Assembly: GCA_029378245.1 (NCBI GenBank) | Contig: JARKIF010000010.1 | Coordinates: forward strand, 1,054,001-1,118,000 | Direction: 5' to 3' | Origin: Roridomyces roridus | Lineage: Eukaryota > Basidiomycota > Agaricomycetes > Agaricales > Mycenaceae | DNA: 64,000 nt | Shown: one piece after another, positions 30,601 through 41,187 of the stretch | Numbering within the stretch: position 1 is the stretch's first letter | How the letters are laid out: each line of letters begins with the position of its first letter | The notes under the pieces: model-generated | What the model was told of the DNA's origin: nothing | Databases searched by the model: none | What the model saw: only the letters and a program-made list of their open reading frames with translations | Made by a program: the position numbers and the translations under genes

Positions 30601-32013
30601 TTTCAGACCGCGAAATCGGACATACCTCCCTCGCTCTCGGATCCCATGTCGCGCCCACAGCTTCTCTCTTGCGTGGACCTCAAAGTGGAGACCCGTCCTG
30701 CGGAAATTCTCCTCGATCGCTCATACAGCAACATTGGCTTTGTTGTACACAGTCCGAATTTCATTGCGGAGCGCGAGTAGTATGCCATTCCTTTCAAGTT
30801 GTATAGGATTGAGATACTGATCTTGATCTCAGCCTTCCTCGTGGCTTCGATCCTCCATTACAGACGGTTACACACGGCAGCCAGAAATCAATCCAGCGCG
30901 GAGGCTCCATATCTGCGGGAATGGACAGCTGGAGTCCCACAGTGTTGTTTAAAGCATCTTCTAGCCGCACCACCGGAGAGACTATCCAACGAGCGGACGA
31001 CAAGGTCTGTGTAATGCCAGGCTTCAACGACGAATATTGACTGTCGGCCCTACCCCAGCCGGCCCCTTCGTGGCATGTCAAAGAACAAGTCGGCAAAGAA
31101 TGGAACTCGGCCGACAAGTCGTATTCTTCGTACGATATTGCGCTGAGTCCAACCAAACTTCCACACCCGTTGAAAATTCGCTTCGGAATGGGTATTGAAT
31201 TTTATGGCCGCGAGGTTCGTTGATACTCGCCGGGGATAATGCGTTTGAGAGACTGAATACTTGTACCAGGAACGCCGAATAAGCAAGCTGCCAACTATAT
31301 CCCATGTTCTTCGGAATCAAATCATTATCTGGGTCGCGGATTCAACGCTCAAAGCAGAAATGCGCGGAATGATCGTGCTTACCACCGTGAGTTAGACTTT
31401 TGCTTCAATTGAATCACCGTACGAGTAATTTTCCCTCCTTGCAGACTTACATCCCGGACATCAAAACTTCAGAGCCTCTCACCATCGTTGAGGATCAAAC
31501 AGTCGATCTTCGGCTGAAACACTGTACGTTCCGGGCCTTTATCCTCGAAGCTGGCTGATGACCTGCACTCCAGCCGTCTCTACAATGGACACCAAATCAT
31601 TTTCCGAGGACCACGTCGCTGCCAACTCCGTCGCCATCGGCGTGTTACAACAACAACAGAAAGAAAAACGCGGAATTTTCACCAAATTCATGGTCAACTT
31701 CCGGGCCACCAGCAAGAAACACCCATCAGTCCCCGTTGAGGTGCCTCTGTACGAGTACGCCTCCCGCGGCTGGGATGCTACGAACGAACAGTGGAGAAAT
31801 ACCATTTGGCCGAGACTGGCTGTGGATTTCGCCGATGCTGGGCTCTCTTCATCTTCGGCGAAGTGGAATTTGACTCTCAACTGTTCCAGGCCCATTACGT
31901 CGGCACAACTGACTCGATCCCAAGAAAAGCTGGATGAGGATATTGAAATGCAGGCTACGGAGCCCGTGATTCAGGCATCGGACTGCCCGACTGGTGCAGA
32001 TATCGCGCATTGA
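27700..32013 (+). CDS. ZR2: Zn2Cys6 regulator with FRLRGG motif, large nested insert
   Basis: Best preserved ZR paralogue. Exon 1 starts MADRAHSRDGRASSSS; exon 2 ends CIHCRRRKIK at 27911, and the next Zn-cluster codon TGT is at 29552, giving CLTDAETDPCDRCVRKGLDC. The intervening 1.64 kb begins with a GC donor (GCAAGG) and ends with TTATAG, and holds a RING-finger ORF. Downstream all exons keep frame: INREDSNYLQTHVQDGG, VSGPIATMMSPEMPGLAIFG, TLQLAQNLADESSFAIMVRP, a pure Glu-rich tract (about 30285-30340), FRLRGG at 30360-30377, GVDRPDGFHRTRVRLHLQVQ, RPQLLSCVDLKVETRPAEIL, LLDRSYSNIGFVVHSPNF, then GMIVLTT, EPLTIVEDQTVDLRL and WDATNEQWRNTIWPRL. Expected length is about 700-750 residues. The N terminus indicates DNA binding in the nucleus; the C-terminal half is an unrecognised domain. 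Function depends on whether the 1.6-kb intron is spliced. Confidence 0.72.
27957..29551 (+). other. Insert in ZR2 zinc-cluster intron carrying captured gene pieces
   Basis: ZR1 has a 47-nt intron at this point. Here the sequence after CTCATCTCTTGCTGATTCCC departs from ZR1 near 27957 and homology returns at TGTTTGACTGATGC (29552). The insert contains a RING-finger ORF (28430-28741), a Cys-rich stretch near 29020-29095, and a coding-like stretch at 29290-29390 with AKRPRDPAADVALENFG and NKRARRD, which resembles a nuclear localisation signal. No clear TIR or target duplication was found, so the mode of insertion is unknown. Confidence 0.65.
28430..28741 (+). CDS. RING-finger protein fragment (CHFR-like E3 ligase type)
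   Basis: The ORF encodes CQICLDLLQKPYTLTPCSHV followed by ACYNCLVSWF and, after a charged insert, KTCPNCC. Spacing is C-x2-C...C-x-H-x2-C-x2-C...C-x2-C, a full set of eight RING-HC zinc ligands. It is followed by RPVEVWSTYQ, which resembles the segment after the RING in fungal CHFR-like E3 ligases. RING proteins recruit E2 enzymes to transfer ubiquitin. The ORF is only 103 codons and lacks an obvious start context or an FHA domain, so it is either one exon of a nested gene (with exons up to about 29.4 kb) or a captured fragment. Confidence 0.65.
   Translation: MILFWDATGCLAVGKHYTSATLICQICLDLLQKPYTLTPCSHVACYNCLVSWFPREPEENHFGLLRTKTCPNCCPTMKQRPVEVWSTYQGGGLRFFEEWFGDQ
30285..30340 (+). repeat. (GAGGAA)n microsatellite encoding the acidic tract of ZR2
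   Basis: Nearly pure GAGGAA repeats encode a run of Glu just before the MPRTEGIFRLRGG segment. ZR1 has a shorter version and ZR3 a non-repetitive Asp/Glu/Ser tract, so length is evolving by slippage while acidity is kept. Confidence 0.85.
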
Positions 32014-32527
32014 GGCACTGGATTAAAGCTTGATCGTGAGTCCTTCCCGAAATCTTGGTAATTGCCTAATTTTGAACTTCCGAAGGAGGTGTACAACGGT
32101 CAGATTGTTTATATGTTTTTCGAATGAGATGGTACGGAATCGCTTCCCAGTGACTGTCAAAGATATAATCCGAAGGAAACCAGCACGTTCTGCGCTGTGC
32201 AGAGCCGCGAGTGTATTCACAAACGACACCAATTGCAACTTGGAGGCTTTTCGCTCCATTGAAATATCCTCTGTGATCTATGACAAGAAAACAGCCGTGG
32301 CACTGGATTCGCGAATTCTCCCGAGAAATCCAGGGCGGTCAGTTGGCTGTTGCGAGCATGAAAGATCATCATCCCGTTCCCCGCAACCCGAGAATACTGA
32401 CGAACGGTGGTGTCTCTTGTCTCTTCTCAGGCTTCTGATTCACAAGCCGACGCCGCAAAATGAATTTGGGACTCAGTCCCGTAATGATACACTTCCCATC
32501 GGGTCCTTTCCTTCGCCATCTTATAAT
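32014..32527. other. Intergenic after ZR2
   Basis: A 173-codon plus-strand ORF overlaps this region (32030-32551) but shows no family features; the start of the segment is the ZR 3' untranslated region (similar to that after ZR1 and ZR3). Confidence 0.45.
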
Positions 32528-33478
32528 TATGTCGCAAAAATCCAAAGTTGAGTATACAGAGGTATATGCCGGTATAAGCCTATAAGGTTACCCCCCCCAG
32601 GTATATCCCATGCAAACCCCCATACGACCTTGTACCCGGATGTAATTTTATACCATCTTATACCCCCTTATGCCACCGTATACTCGCTGTCGGTGGATGC
32701 ATTAAAAAAAATTAGCGCGGCCGAAACATCACCGGAGTCCTCATAATGCCAACATAATCATATGCATTCCCTCTAAAGACTACATCGTTCAAGATATCGA
32801 CAGAGGCTCGGTGAGGGAGAAGGAGTTGGGATGGGAAGGGGAGGGGAGGAGACGGAAGGAACAATGGGACTGCAGAGGGGATGAGCGACAATGTAGTAGA
32901 ACGGCACTGAGTGTGATGCCGCACCTATACTCAGAGCCATAGCCAATACTCCAAGTGCCGTCCGCGTGAGCTGTTCAGCATGAAGACAGTGAGGAAAGTG
33001 TGACACGGCGGCGACAGCGCACACGCACCGGAGATGTATGTCGAGTGCAACAAGGGCCCATTCTTATGTGCACGGCATCAGAGGAAGCAGCAGCTGGTCA
33101 GCCAGGTGGGCGGCGGCGACGGCCGAGGGTTAGGTGAGCCTTGAGTGGGGGAATGTCGAAGGTGGGGTGGTGGTGGTACGAGAGAAGGAGCTCTGTTGGT
33201 GGCGGTGGTGATCCTCATCTCTTTTATACACGGACTCCACCTCGCTCCACAATGACTCGAGTTAATCCAACGCAAAGTCAACGCCCAGTGCTCATTTGAA
33301 CCATCCAATCGACCCGCATCGGTCCCTCAGAGTGGGAATCCCATGTATAGATCGTGGCTTCCCAGAGCCGGTTTAGTGCCCCAGGTGAGGTATACGAAGA
33401 CATACGGAGGTATAAGTCACCCGTTCAGGTATAAGGCGGCATAAAGCCATATAGCCCAATCCGGGATTTTGCGACATA
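32528..33478. mobile_element. TIR element relic, about 951 bp
   Basis: The ends are inverted repeats: TATGTCGCAAAAATCC at the left and GGGATTTTGCGACATA at the right (one-base slip). Both ends continue into GGTATA-rich subterminal repeats (GGTATATGCC, GGTATAAGCC / GGTATAAGTC, GGTATAAGGC). The outermost TA may be a target duplication, as for Tc1/mariner elements, but this cannot be separated from the TIR. There is no transposase ORF. It lies between ZR2 and ZR3. Confidence 0.7.
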
Positions 33479-33630
33479 AGACCGGCCCCATTTTGGGGCT
33501 TTCGTTTCTAGGCTTGATCCCACAACGACCTGGCTTCCTAGTCCCTTACCGAAGGTGAGCGAGCGTCTTTCAGATAGTGGCAGTCGCTTGCTACCTGCTG
33601 CCGGTGAGGCGCCGCTGAGGACAAAGACAG

Positions 33631-36600
33631 ATGTCGCAGCATCAACAAGGCGCTGTCCGGGACGCCGGCGTAGATGATGGCGATGGCTCCAAGTCCCCAT
33701 GGCTCCCGCTCTCCCGGAAACGGGTTTATGTCGCTTGCACGAATTGTCGCAAAGTCAAAATCAGGGTACGTGCCAAGTACGTTCCCAGTACGCGCAGGGT
33801 TTCCGTCTGACAACTTGAATGCCTAGTGTGAATATCAAACTGACATGCCGGGGGATCCAGGGGATCCATGCGAACGTTGCAAGAGGATGAACTTATCGTG
33901 CCAGTTTTTAACTATTCAGGAGGAGCGGCCGTCGTGGGCAGCACCAAAGCGCCGGCTTTCTTCTTTCCCTGATACAGTCACCACGAATCAAAACTTTCAC
34001 CAGCATGCAACGATCGGCTCTTCTCGCCGGGCCAGGGCCGCCAGGTTTGCACCGACGCACTCGGTCACTGTGGACACTGGCCCTGGGAGCCTTACCCCGT
34101 CACTGGAGTCGGAGGCCTACGGACACCCGGCTTACACCCAGGAGTGGTATCCCAGTTTTGACGAGGTGCGAGCCCCCAATGTACTATCGCTCCTTGCCAG
34201 CCTATCGGACGAAGGTCATTCGGCGACTTCTCGCAAGGAATTTACGTTGGAAGCTCCGGAATCTTCAACTTCCCAACCAAGTGATGCAGAACTCTGTGAC
34301 GAATCTTCCATACCTTCGATCTCTACGTTTGTTATCTTACTCCCCAAGATCCAGTACGTCCTTGAATATCCTTCACTGGCAGCGATTCATAAATGCGGGC
34401 TCCAGATCAAGCACTGGCAACGACCACACTGCCATATGTCCAGACGATGCCAGCTACCTTCAAAACCATGTTCAAAGCGGCGGCAATGCTTGCTCAATTC
34501 ACAGGTCAATCCATGCGGAAGACTGGATTGAGAAGCATTTTGATAGCGGCCTGCTCGATTCTATCCGCGATGCGGGTTTAGGTGGTCCGATCGCAACCAT
34601 GGTGTCGCCCGAGATGCCCGGGCTTGCCGTATTCGGGACTGTCCTCGACCAGGAAACTCTTCAACTCGCCCAAACCTTGGCCGATTCATCTAACTTTCCC
34701 GTCATGGTGCGCCCTGTTGAAGATGATCCTGTGGTCAAATTCGACGAGGCAGCACGTATGGCCTTTGACTCAGACGGTTTGGAGGATGAGATGGACGTCG
34801 ATAAACAAAGTGATGATGTGGACTTCTCTGAATCAGGTGATGACTCGGAGGAGGACGAAGGCAGCTATCGTTTGGATGCCGGGGCTTTTCGTCTTCGGGG
34901 TGGAGCCACACCTGGGCAAAGAACACTTCATGGGACTGACGACGCGGATTATATTGTGTCCACTGGTGTCGACCGCCCGGATGGATTTCATCGAACCAGG
35001 GTCAGATTACACCTTCGCGTCCGAAGCAAGGGTCTCTATGATATGGCCATCTTTTCAAAGACTGCGGTATGTTTCGTTTTGTTTCAACTTGTGCGTGTAT
35101 GTTGAATATGCCTCCCAGTTCAAGTTTCAAACGGAGAAATCTGAGGATCCTCGCTCGCTCTCAGAACCGATGTCGCGTCCTCAGCTTCTTTCTTGCGTTG
35201 ATCTTAAAGTAGAGACACGCCCATCCGAAGTCCTGATAGATCGCTCATACAGCAACATCGGGTTCGTTGTGCATTGCTCGAATTTTATCGCAGACCGTGA
35301 ATGGTGCGTGCATTTATTAGTGTGTCAAGAAAGAAATTCACTGGGAACATCTCAGCCTTCCCCGTGGGTTTGATCCTCCATCTCAAACCATCACCCACGG
35401 CACACAGAAGTCTATTGAGCATGGAAAATCTATCTCGGGCGGGCTGGATAATATGAGCCCTACGTTTTCACTCAAGGCCTCCTCAAGTCGTAGCATGGGT
35501 GAGACCATTCAACGGGCTGATAATAAGGTGTGTAAAATGCATTCAACCTGGTCCAACCATACTCCAAGTCGGCTGATCGAACCCTGAATTTCTGCAGCCA
35601 GCCCCTTCATGCCGCGTCAAAGAACAAGTAGGAAAGGAATGGAACTCCCTCGACAAATCGTATTCTTCCTACGGGCCTACAGAAACTACCGCACTGCTGC
35701 CGCAGCGGTAGTTGCGGTAGGCAAGCGGTAGGCAAGCGGTAAGTAAATTCACAGAAAGCTGTTTTATACGGTCGAAGACTTACCCGAGCACGTTGAACTG
35801 TCGTACGTTAAGCCATTGTATCTGGAGTTGTGAAGAACCCGTAATGGAGCCTGTTTCATCCAAATTTGAACTTGGATTTAGAGTTTGAGCCTGCCCTCTG
35901 CATGAGTCACCTATCAAGGTAAAGGTATTGTATCTGGAGTCCCACAGAACCCCAAATCGAACATAGATCATCCAAATTTTCAACTATACTTACACACTTA
36001 AATCGGTCCAGTGCGGCACCATGCGGTCAGCTGCGGCAAAGCGGTAACTGCCGCACCGCAGTGCGGCACCTAAGCGGCGTGACAGTGCGGCAGTGTGACA
36101 ATGCAGCAGCAGTTGTAAATTGCCGCACTTTGCTCTAATTTTTTTCCTCTCGAGACACGGACACCCTTGGATGAAGGGTTTGTTCTCATCCCAGCTGCCG
36201 TTGACCGTTTCCGAGTACTAATGTTCAAACATGAGATAAATCAATTTTAGGTAGATGTGTTGAACAAAGTGGCAGCTGCGTCAACTGCCTCGGGCGATAC
36301 TCAATTTTCTAATTGTTTCTAGTAATCTTATGCTCAGAGCATAAGTTGCGGCAGTTGTGCGGCGCCGCGGGCACCCGATTTCACGTAAAAACTTGTACGA
36401 CTTGGGGCCACAAATCATAACCCACAATTGACCCACAAATCAATTCGCTGGGTACTGAATCCCGAGGCCGGCACAGAGAAGATTAGATGTGGGAGTGACC
36501 CATATCAATTATCGTCGCTGCGACATGTTATTTGAACGTTGAACCGTGATAATCAATCGAAAGTTCTCGGCGTGAACTGAACTAACTATGCGCCATGGTG

Positions 36601-38572
36601 ACTGGTCTGGGAAGCATTTTCATTGAGAAGACATGTGGCGGCTTCCCTACAGCCCATTTGAATACATTTGGCGGCCCTCCGTTGTTCGAAACAGGCTCGA
36701 GCTCGTAGTTCCGAGTCTTAAAATTTTATTTTTAGGCTCGGGCTTATCGGCCCGTTTCCCGCAAAAGTGGGGTCCAATTTTTTTTCGATGACATCTTTGA
36801 GCCCTGTGTGTTTGGCTCCAACAAATTCCTTATAAGGTAATTCTGGAGGTGTTCTGGCTCCATTTGGTACCCACTTAGTCAATGACTCTTATGCCCTTGG
36901 ACATGCATCTCCATTCCTGCTCACTTCTGCCGGCCTCCGTGTTATCAATATCTCTGCCGACGGCGAGTCGGATGCATGCACACGTCGGACGCGGAACGGG
37001 ACCTTGACGGGACCTCCGAGTCCATGTTTGACAGTTCCGTTGACAGGCACGCGGCCACGCCTCTTGCTTCCCACCACCACCACGCATCGACTGGACCTAC
37101 GGGCGACAATTGGGCGCAACATCGTGTTTTAACAACCCACTCGAACTCCCTCGTCTCACGTACCTAGGCCTGGCGCGCGTCTCTTGTACATGTGTCTCGC
37201 CCAATTTCTTGGTTTTCAGCTCTTTGGACGACGCACTGTAAATACAGATGACTTGTCCCTATCCTCTCTCGTCGCGTACAGAGAAAATACAGCTTTTCCC
37301 GGGCCATTCTTTGCATTTCACTTGTAAACCATCCCTATCGGGATTGCTTTGCCCCCGCTGTGACCCACAATTTCACCCCACTTTGTCAGTCCGAATGCAG
37401 TAGTACGAGCAGACTTCACCAGGCTCAACCTACAGACTCGGATTGCCATGCACCCGCAATGGCCCTCAAAGCAGGTACATACTTTAGCCGATGTTGCTTA
37501 AGATTGATTTAACCCACGACACACTTACTCTTTTGAGAAACGGACACCACAGAACAAGTCCTCGGGTGTCAGACTACAAATTCAAGCATTCATCCCATTT
37601 TCAGGTCAGTACTACCTTTAAGCAAACTGCCGCAGCTGCGACCGCGGTCCACAAGCGTGACACTGCGGTAGTGTGACATCAGTGCGGCACCACGCGGTCC
37701 AGTGCGGTAGCTGCTGCGGCAAAAGTGCGGCAGTGCGGCAGTTTCTGTAAGCCCTTCGTCCTACGATATCGCATGGAGTCCAACTGAGATTTCGACTCCG
37801 CTGAACATTCGCTTCGGGATGGGGATCGAGTTCTATGGCCGAGAGGTGTGCTGAGAATCGTAATCCAATTCTGGACTGAATCCTTCCAGGAACGCCGTAT
37901 AAGCAAACTACCTGAAATCTCCCATGTTCTCCGAAATCAGATCATTCTTTGGGTTGCTGACCCCGAACTCAAAGCAAAGGTTCGCGGTATGATTGTGCTC
38001 ACCACTGTGAGTTGACTTTGATACCAAACCAACGGCCAGATGACATTTCCAGACTTACCTTCCAGATGTCAAAACGACCGAACCCATTACTATCATCGAG
38101 GATCAAGTGGTTCAAGTTGATCTCAGATCTCACGGTATTATTTGAGAAGCCCTTGAGAGTGTCGCTGATTTTTCTTTTCCTAGAAAGGCCTGAGACAGAT
38201 ACAAGGTTCTCATCTGAGGGTCGCGATACCGCCAGCTCGGTCGCTATCGGCTTATTCGACAAACGTGAGCAGAAACGGAGGGCTCAAAGACTGATAAGCA
38301 GTTTTCGAGTGGCAAAACGACCACCAGCGTTGGTTGACGTACCTCTACATGAATACGTCGCCCGGGGTTGGGATGTCACCAATCAACAATGGAGGAATAC
38401 CACTTGGCCGAGACTGGATGCGGATTTTGCGGATGCTGGGCTCTCATCATCTTCGGCTCGGTGGAATCTGACTCTCGACTGCTCTCGAGCAGCGGAGATC
38501 TCCAGAAACGAGGACAAGCCGGGCGAGGACACTGAAATCCATGCTTGTCCAACTGGTGGGGCACTAGATTGA
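33631..38572 (+). pseudogene. ZR3: Zn2Cys6 regulator with FRLRGG motif, split by TIR element
   Basis: Third ZR paralogue, more diverged. Exon 1 (33631-33765) ends with CTNCRKVKIR; a normal GT...AG intron follows, and exon 2 starts at TGT 33827: CEYQTDMPGDPGDPCERCKR then MNLSC, a complete Zn2Cys6 cluster. Next come SYLQNHVQSGGNACSIHRS, GGPIATMVSPEMPGLAVFG, TLQLAQTLADSSNFPVMVRP, an Asp/Glu/Ser acidic tract, AGAFRLRGGA (motif at 34887-34904), GVDRPDGFHRTRVRLHL and RPQLLSCVDLKVETRPSEV. At SYSSYG the coding exon is interrupted by a 2082-bp element (35673-37754), after which SYDIAWSPTEISTPLNIRFG resumes and the gene runs to 38572. No other frame disruption was found. Without precise excision the protein would lose its C-terminal 250 residues or so. 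Confidence 0.75.
35673..37754. mobile_element. Non-autonomous TIR element, 2082 bp, in ZR3 exon
   Basis: The left end GGGCCTACAGAAACTACCGC and the right end (read inward) GGGCTTACAGAAACTGCCGC match at 18 of 20 positions. The flanks TTCTTCCTAC (35663-35672) and TTCGTCCTAC (37755-37764) are an 8-10 bp target duplication with one mismatch. Both subterminal regions are crowded with GCGGTAG/GCGGCAC/GCGGCAG repeats on both strands (35700-36130 and 37620-37745), typical of transposase-binding arrays in hAT or MULE elements. No transposase is seen; small ORFs in the middle look random. Confidence 0.88.
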
Positions 38573-38699
38573 AATTTGATCTGTGAGTCCTCTCCGACGA
38601 CCTTGATGCTATGTTTCTCAAGTCCTTTGGAAGGAGGTGGATAACTGTTTTCCCTTCAACGCCTTGAAGTCGAAGTGTTCATTTTGGTAGACAGTGTTC

Positions 38700-39060
38700 G
38701 TTATTCGTTGCATTTGAACTAAATAATGAAATAATGTTCAAAGTACTATACAAGTCCGCGGAACGTACAGGAATCGTATGGAAAGTTGAGTCAACTAGAA
38801 AAAAAGGACATAGAATGTTCGAGTCGGTGCTCGCAAGCCAGCTGCGGCGATGCTCCGGCATGTCGGGGACAAGGAAGATCGTTCCCCAGTTTCTACCACA
38901 AAAGCACGATCCTGGTGGGCAATAGATGCATGCATTATAAACTAATTGAACGCAGCGCCAAAACAACTTGAAGGATAGACATACACTGGTTGAGGAGAAT
39001 GGGGCACTGGCCACGGAATGGAAATGATCCGCCGGTTGTCACACTCTTGTACCCTTCAAC
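38700..39060. repeat. Tandem duplicate behind ZR3, left copy
   Basis: Shares a series of blocks with 39070-39430: GGAATCGTATGGAAA, TAGAATGTTCGAGTC, GAGCTGCGG/CAGCTGCGG, CCACAA-AGCACGATCCT and the final CACTGGTTG with GGCACTTGCCACGGAATG-like sequence. The right copy runs into the end of the antisense zinc-cluster gene at 39367-40079, so this copy is a duplicated 3' part of it. Confidence 0.65.
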
Positions 39061-39069
39061 CGATTGAAC

Positions 39070-39430
39070 TCGATTTGGGGTGTTCATTTTTCGTGGGGAT
39101 TGAGCTAAAGAATGAAATAATGTACAAAGTATCAGAAGCCTAGACCTGTGGAACGTCCAGGAATCGTATGGAAATATTAATGAGACAACTAGAACATAAG
39201 GGCGTAGAATGTTCGAGTCCGTGCTGGCAGTCCATGAGCTGCGGTTATGCTTGCTCGGGAACAGAGTCTCGGGATCTTCGGGCTGTACACAGCCAGCCTG
39301 GTATTCAGTTCCGATGAAGATAGTCAGGGAAGTAGTTCCTCAGCTATCTACCACAAGAGCACGATCCTAGCAGGCAATAAATGCACGCACTACATACAAG
39401 CTGATTGAACGCGCCGGTGCCAAGAACAAC
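39070..39430. repeat. Tandem duplicate behind ZR3, right copy
   Basis: Partner of 38700-39060. It contains a roughly 60-bp stretch (about 39250-39310) that the left copy lacks. Confidence 0.65.
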
Positions 39431-40079
39431 CGAAGATTTACGTACACTGGTTGGGAAGAACTTCCGGGCACTTGCCACGGAATGAACGCGTCTGCCGGGT
39501 GTTGGGAGGGAGGCGCCGGGGTGTATTGATAAGAATATTGCTGGTCATACTGGATCTGTGCTTGCGAATGCGACAACAACAGAGGGTGGGTCCCTCCTCC
39601 CGTCGCCATTTGATATGTGCCGCTATCGAAGACTGGTGTGACCAGTTCGGAGTTCGTCCCATAAGTGCTGGAACTCGGCGCAGTTCTTGGTTCGATACTG
39701 TACCTGAGCCTCGTCGGAGTGGACAGGTTCGGTGTCCCAGTCCCCTGCGAGAACCGAGGATTATTGGAAGGGACTGTCCCATGGAATGATTGCAAGGCTG
39801 GGAAGGATTCAGACCCGTGAACAGGCGAAGAGGTAACGGAATCCGGTATTTCGTTGGCATTGGTGTCGGACTGAGCGTGTTCCTGTTCGACGGAAATGTA
39901 TTGACAAACAAGCCCCATTTTTATGCACCTCGCGCAAGGCAGGGTCTCAGAATCCTTTGACTCGCACTTGAGAGAATGACTTGGTGAACTTGGCCACGTA
40001 GATAAAAAGATCTCACCTTGACTTTGCGCTTGCGGCAATGGAGACAGGCAATGCATACTCTCCTGCGCGGTGTGAACAT
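39367..40079 (-). CDS. Short Zn2Cys6 protein (antisense relative of the ZR genes)
   Basis: Minus strand. The ATG at 40079 opens MFTPRRRVCIACLHCRKRKV and, after a 50-nt intron (40016 to 39967), continues CESKDSETLPCARCIKMGLV then CQYI: C-x2-C-x6-C-x9-C-x2-C-x6-C, a perfect Zn2Cys6 cluster. A longer upstream ORF exists in another frame, but only this start gives the full cluster. The remainder is low-complexity Ser/Thr/Pro/Gln-rich sequence resembling the variable linker of ZR proteins. It ends near 39367, or at a splice donor after QPVY at about 39440. The conserved middle domain, acidic tract and FRLRGG are absent. It may be a truncated ZR gene or a regulator consisting only of a DNA-binding domain and a linker. 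Confidence 0.65.
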
Positions 40080-41187
40080 TTGAGGTTGGTATTGGGAAAC
40101 TGATTCGAGGAGAGTCGCTTTTGAATGGCTCGTGAGCCTGGTCTGAATTCAACTAGTGAGAAATAGAAAATATATGTCCGTCCGACGACTTCCGGACCGC
40201 CGGTCTTCATAGAGACAAATTTGGTAACGGCCAAGGAAAAGTTGAAGTAACTACGCATCCACTTCCTGGGGTTCTCGTCACCAGAAAGGTGCCGGATTGA
40301 GGGACTATGATTCCATCCCGTGGATTGAAAATTTGAATAAGGAAGGAAGGAAGGAAGGTCACCTCCATCAACTCTGCTGGCAGTCGGAGATTCAAGATTG
40401 CGATATTTATTGCGTGAATCTGTTTAGTTGGTTCCGGTTCAGTGTGGGCTGACAGATCGCCGATGTGCCGAGCTTCCTCAGGTTAGCGTGCCGTCCACTC
40501 GGCAGAAGGAGCAAGTCAACGCCTTTCAACTTCGACTCCCCGCCCCGGCTTCAACTAGTAGTCAGATGCGCATGAATCGTGGAGAACATTGAAAACACCG
40601 AATTTGCGTGTGTGTGTTCTCTGCTACAGGAAAAGCTGCCGAGCGGAGAGCGGGAGTGTCTCAGCTGAAACTGATTCTATCCCGTGGATGGACAATTTCA
40701 AGGTCACCTCATCGGGACCGAGTCTGTGCCGCACCAATGTAGCAGTCAGGATTGACTAACAGTGAGGCGAATCAGTACAATTCAATTGAGAAACGCTGCA
40801 GAGGATGCCGAATACCCTGCCAACTTGAAAGCGCTGTACGGCATCCTACCTTCAAGCCCCTGCTGGCCGTGGTTGAATTCGGATAGAGGAATGGTTACTG
40901 ATATGTGTCACTGACCAGGGCTTTTCGGCCACTAGTGCAGGAGGATCATTGGATTTGCACGAGGTCGAGACCGGTGTGGGAACGTTTGATAATTCGGAGA
41001 GCGGCTGGTGCTGGCTCCAAAGAGAAGTCAGGAGCGTGTTCAGGCTTCCACGAGAATTTCGGAGATGGGAGTGGCGGCGTTGTGAGAAAAAGGTGGCTAG
41101 TTGTCGCTCAAGAGGAATTTGACAAGAAAATACAGGATTGTTCGTGGGCTGGAGAATATACAACAAAGATTTATAGCAGGTGAATGT
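40080..41187. other. Intergenic, no gene supported
   Basis: Contains a (GGAA)n run near 40340 and overlapping small ORFs. A minus-strand ORF at 40852-41166 has no recognised features. Confidence 0.45.

Larger units (their letters stand above)
25913..32040. repeat. Tandem duplication, unit 2 (DJ-1 pseudogene + ZR2)
   Basis: Collinear with unit 1 from the palindrome onward. Differences: a hAT-like MITE and small indels in DJ-1, loss or absence of the 2.4-kb spacer, and a 1.6-kb RING-bearing insert inside ZR2. Confidence 0.8.

Noticed and set aside
32030..32551. 173-codon ORF after ZR2
   Set aside because: It overlaps the 3' untranslated region shared with ZR1 and ZR3 and runs into a TIR element; no family features.
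35700..37750. GCGGC-rich repeats as a replication origin or regulatory array
   Set aside because: They sit just inside matching TIRs and a target duplication, so transposon subterminal repeats explain them.
38700..39430. CRISPR-like or satellite array
   Set aside because: Only two imperfect copies of several hundred bases; this is an ordinary tandem duplication in a eukaryote.
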